Assembly: GCA_019420345.1 (NCBI GenBank) | Contig: JAHZHI010000023.1 | Span: forward strand, 1 to 24,802 | Direction of reading: 5' to 3' | From: Peptococcaceae bacterium | GTDB taxonomy: Bacteria > Bacillota > Peptococcia > Peptococcales > Peptococcaceae | DNA length: 24,802 bases | Shown: positions 22,684 through 24,802 of the stretch, in pieces | Position numbering within the stretch: the stretch's first letter is position 1 | Layout: every line of letters starts with the position of its first letter | The notes under the pieces: generated by a model | Database searches by the model: none | What the model saw: only the letters and a program-made list of their open reading frames with translations | Told to the model about the DNA's origin: nothing | Program-made: the position numbers and the translations under genes

Positions 22684-23367
22684 ATGAGACAACGCAAATT
22701 GACCGATCAACAACGCCTTGACGCCGTCCACGCTTACCTGGCGGGCGCTGGCAGCTACCAAACCATTGCTGAACAGTTCCAAATCAGTTCGCGCACCCTG
22801 CGCGACCTCGTTGCCCTCTATCAGAGCCAGGGCGAAGACGCCCTCCAGAGCCCCTCCAGCAATAACTACTACCCGCCGGAGCTCAAACGGCAAGCCGTCG
22901 AAGATTACCAGTCCGGCCGCGGCAGCCAGCGTGACATCTGCAAAAAATACAACATACGTGCCCGCACTCAGCTGCGCGCCTGGATTCGCCAATACAGCAG
23001 CGATGCCAACCTCCAGCCGCAAACACGCAGCACCACCTCACGCACCACAGTGCCCGGCCGCAAAACCACCCTCGAAGAGCGCGTCGAGATCGTCTGCTAC
23101 TGTCTCGCAAATGGCAAAGACTATGACCTCGCCATCAACACCTACCACATCAGTTACCAGCAAGTCTACTCCTGGGTGCGCAAATACCAGGACTTCGGCC
23201 TCGAAGGCCTCCTCGACAAACGCGGCAAACGCAAAGACCCCGCCGCCATGACCCACGTCGAACGCCTGCAATCAGAAAACAAACTCCTGCAAGCCGAAAT
23301 ACAGCGCCTGCAAACCGAAAACACAGCCCTAAAAAAACTCCACCAGCTCGAAAGGAGGTGGGGTTGA
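22684..23367 (+). CDS. IS3-family transposase OrfA
   Basis: 227 aa, long for an IS3 OrfA (often about 90-180 aa). It has three helix-turn-helix-like units (about 1-50, 60-110 and 125-175), the IS150/HTH_28 arrangement, and a leucine-zipper-like coiled coil at about 195-222 (LQSENKLLQAEIQRLQTEN). It binds the IS ends and controls transposition. AAGGAGGAACC lies about 7 bases before the ATG. The heptamer A AAA AAA (23331-23337) lies in its frame and could shift ribosomes to the -1 frame to give OrfAB. Confidence 0.9.
   Translation: MRQRKLTDQQRLDAVHAYLAGAGSYQTIAEQFQISSRTLRDLVALYQSQGEDALQSPSSNNYYPPELKRQAVEDYQSGRGSQRDICKKYNIRARTQLRAWIRQYSSDANLQPQTRSTTSRTTVPGRKTTLEERVEIVCYCLANGKDYDLAINTYHISYQQVYSWVRKYQDFGLEGLLDKRGKRKDPAAMTHVERLQSENKLLQAEIQRLQTENTALKKLHQLERRWG
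23331..23363 (+). promoter_or_regulatory. Programmed -1 frameshift signal of the IS
   Basis: A AAA AAA in the OrfA frame is a perfect slippery heptamer. A stem CTCCACC (23338-23344) with GGTGGGG (23357-23363, one G-U) starts right after it. The ribosome binding site of orfB, AAAGGAGG (23351-23358), is in the loop and 3' arm. OrfB is in the -1 frame relative to OrfA, as a -1 shift needs. Confidence 0.65.
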
Positions 23368-24245
23368 ATGGCGTGCGCCATGAACGCCAATACCTCGTCG
23401 TTCAGGAAATGGCACAACAAGGCCACACCGTCGCCGAACTATGCCGCGCACTCTCCATCAGCCGCTCCGCCTACTACAAATGGCTCCGCCGCACCCCCTC
23501 CGCCCGCGAACAGGAAAACCGCCGCATCCTTGCCGAAATGCGCCTCATCTACCAGGAATATCGCGGCATCTATGGCTACCGCCGCCTAGCCGACGAATAC
23601 AACGCCATCCACCACACCCACTACAACGAAAAACGCTTCCACCGCCTCGCTAAAATCGGCAAACTCCGCGCCATCATCCGCACCAAACAACCTGCCGCCC
23701 ACGCCGAACCCCTCATTCAGCTGCCAGCCAACCTCCTCGCCCGCGACTTCAACGCTGCCCAGCCCAACGAAAAATGGCTCACCGACGTCACCGAATTTCA
23801 ATACTCCCACGGCCAAAAACTCTATCTCTCCGCCATCCTCGACCTCAAAGCCAACGACATCGTCGCCTACCACATCAGCCCCAGCAACAACAACAGCCTC
23901 GTCTTCACCACCTTCGACCGCGCCATCGCCAAATACCCCGACGCTCACCCGCTCGTGCACAGCGACCGCGGCTTTCAGTACACCAACACCAAATTCAAAA
24001 TCAAACTCCTCGACCAAGGCATGCTCCAGAGCATGTCCCGCCCCGGCATGTGCATCGACAACGGCCCCATGGAAGCCTTCTGGGGCACCCTCAAAAGCGA
24101 AATGTACCACCTCCACCAGTTCGACGACTACGACACCCTTGCCCAGGCCATCGCCGACTACATCCACTTCTACAACACACGCCGCCGCCAGCGTCGCCTC
24201 GACTGCCTGCCGCCCCTCGCTTACCGCAACCGCCAGGACCCCTAA
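23358..24245 (+). CDS. IS3-family transposase OrfB (DDE integrase core)
   Basis: 295 aa if read from GTG 23358; the better start is TTG at 23364, 5 bases after AAAGGAGG, giving 293 aa. The HTH_21-like region (about 55-105) is followed by the rve integrase core. D143 (TDVTEF), D203 (HSDRGFQYT) and E239 (DNGPMEAFWGTLKSE) make the DDE triad with the correct 35-residue gap between the last two. The FYNTRRRQRRLDCLPPLAYR end is typical of IS150/IS3. The frame is intact, so the element may be active. Fusion to OrfA by frameshift is expected to give the transposase. Confidence 0.93.
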   Translation: MGLNGVRHERQYLVVQEMAQQGHTVAELCRALSISRSAYYKWLRRTPSAREQENRRILAEMRLIYQEYRGIYGYRRLADEYNAIHHTHYNEKRFHRLAKIGKLRAIIRTKQPAAHAEPLIQLPANLLARDFNAAQPNEKWLTDVTEFQYSHGQKLYLSAILDLKANDIVAYHISPSNNNSLVFTTFDRAIAKYPDAHPLVHSDRGFQYTNTKFKIKLLDQGMLQSMSRPGMCIDNGPMEAFWGTLKSEMYHLHQFDDYDTLAQAIADYIHFYNTRRRQRRLDCLPPLAYRNRQDP

Positions 24246-24255
24246 CCACACCACA

Positions 24256-24289
24256 AGGCTTGAAGCCCCACGCTTCAAGCCTCTTTTTT
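24256..24289 (+). terminator. Terminator after the transposase genes
   Basis: AGGCTTGAAGC (24256-24266) pairs perfectly with GCTTCAAGCCT (24272-24282) around CCCAC and leads into six T. It lies 10 bases after the orfB stop. Confidence 0.88.
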
Positions 24290-24802
24290 GCCATTCACAC
24301 AGATCACCAAATCACCATATATAAGGAAAGAAACTGCACCACCCACCCTCAGCACAAAACAAACAATATATAGAAGGAAACCGCTCATTTATGCAATAAA
24401 AATCCCCCCCGCACACGCACAACCGCCGCATCCAGCGCTGCCACACACCCCTCGCCGCCCATCATCAGCCGCTGCCAGCATTTTGTTATTTCCCCTGTCG
24501 CCGCGGTGGGGGGATGATCAATTTTTGGGGGGACTTTACTTTCTTCCTTTTCCCTACCACTCCACTTCCGGGATGCCCTCGGGCGCCGCGCTCCCTTTGG
24601 GGGGCTTTTTTTATTTTAGGGCGTGTTTCCATGGAGACAATGGGTAGGTAACTAGAAAACGATTGTGCACGTCCGTTTATTCTCGCACCAGCCAAGAGGC
24701 CGCGCCCGTACTCCCCGCCCAAAGGGGGCGGCACGGCCAGCGGTCTTTGCATGCCAGGCTAAGTCATCGAAGGGGGGAGTAAGGCCACAGCATTTCTCCA
24801 AG
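24290..24802. other. Non-coding, hairpin-rich end of the window
   Basis: No reliable gene. The first part (24290-24400) is AT-rich and may hold the right end of the IS. The rest has many homopolymer runs of G and C and short GC-rich palindromes, e.g. GCCCTCGGGC (24575-24584). Two hairpins, near 24589-24605 and 24715-24731, share the core CGCYCCCTTTGGGSGG in opposite orientation about 110 bp apart. This looks like an intergenic palindromic repeat rather than a coding region. Nothing resembling rRNA or tRNA is seen. Confidence 0.5.
24590..24617 (+). terminator. Hairpin with T run
   Basis: GCTCCC (24590-24595) pairs with GGGGGC (24600-24605, one G-U) around TTTG and is followed by TTTTTTTATTTT. 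It has the form of a rho-independent terminator, but no gene ends nearby. Confidence 0.5.

Larger units (their letters stand above)
22606..24395 (+). mobile_element. IS3-family (IS150-like) insertion sequence; ends uncertain
   Basis: Two overlapping transposase genes in the IS3 arrangement occupy 22684-24245. The outer ends are not fixed: a poor inverted match starts with TGTATAGA at 22606 on the left and, read inwards on the minus strand from 24395, TGCATAAA on the right, with GGTWTCCT further in on both sides. No target duplication is seen. The coordinates given are therefore a tentative outer limit of about 1.8 kb, longer than most IS150-like elements. Confidence 0.6.

Noticed and set aside
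22606..24395. Defined terminal inverted repeats of the IS
   Set aside because: The best match needs gaps and gives no target duplication, so exact ends are left open.
24486..24752. Leftward 88-aa open frame
   Set aside because: It spans the palindromic repeats, has a low-complexity Pro/Arg/Lys/Gly content and no good ribosome binding site.

Overview
The window reads as a chromosomal segment of a Bacillota (Firmicutes) bacterium of moderate to high GC. The evidence is consensus Bacillus-type parS sites (TGTTTCACGTGAAACA), strong AGGAGG-type ribosome binding sites, a Soj/Spo0J pair, a yaaO-holB-yaaT-yabB-rsmI cluster in the gene order known from Bacillus subtilis, an alkaline-shock (AmaP/DUF2273/Asp23) operon, and secreted hydrolases with copper-amine-oxidase-N-like domains, which are common in Clostridia-like lineages. 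I cannot fix the family or species.

Region 1 (1-7.6 kb) looks origin-proximal. A threonine aldolase gene points left. An array of six parS sites with an exact 39-bp period follows, and a seventh parS lies in the parA leader. A rightward operon then runs parA, parB, a HI0933/YhiN-type flavoprotein, CvpA, a TIGR01212 radical SAM protein, an MscS channel and DUF951, ending at a hairpin pair. A leftward gene of unknown function (7637-8713) converges on these hairpins.

Region 2 (8.8-15.5 kb) holds an Orn/Lys/Arg decarboxylase-fold protein, then holB, ricT/yaaT, a tRNA1(Val)-type methyltransferase, rsmI, amaP, DUF2273 and asp23. tmk, yaaQ, yaaR and yabA, which belong to this cluster in B. subtilis, are absent. 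A 99-bp tandem duplication lies across the 3' end of the methyltransferase gene.

Region 3 (15.6-21.5 kb) starts with two overlapping flavodoxin-fold genes. Three secreted cell-wall hydrolases follow (one M23, two NlpC/P60). They look like domain-shuffled paralogues. All three share a start-site motif and an upstream WalR-like direct repeat, and two share a leader helix with a compensatory base change. This is the most interesting regulatory unit in the window. A candidate small RNA lies between the first two.

Region 4 (21.6-24.8 kb) has a fumarylacetoacetate-hydrolase family gene, an IS3-family (IS150-like) transposase pair with a frameshift signal, and a hairpin-rich non-coding end.

How the genes fit together: the left part handles chromosome segregation, the middle DNA replication, RNA modification and envelope stress, and the right part peptidoglycan remodelling. 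No rRNA, tRNA or CRISPR array was seen. The plus strand changes from G excess on the left to C excess on the right.
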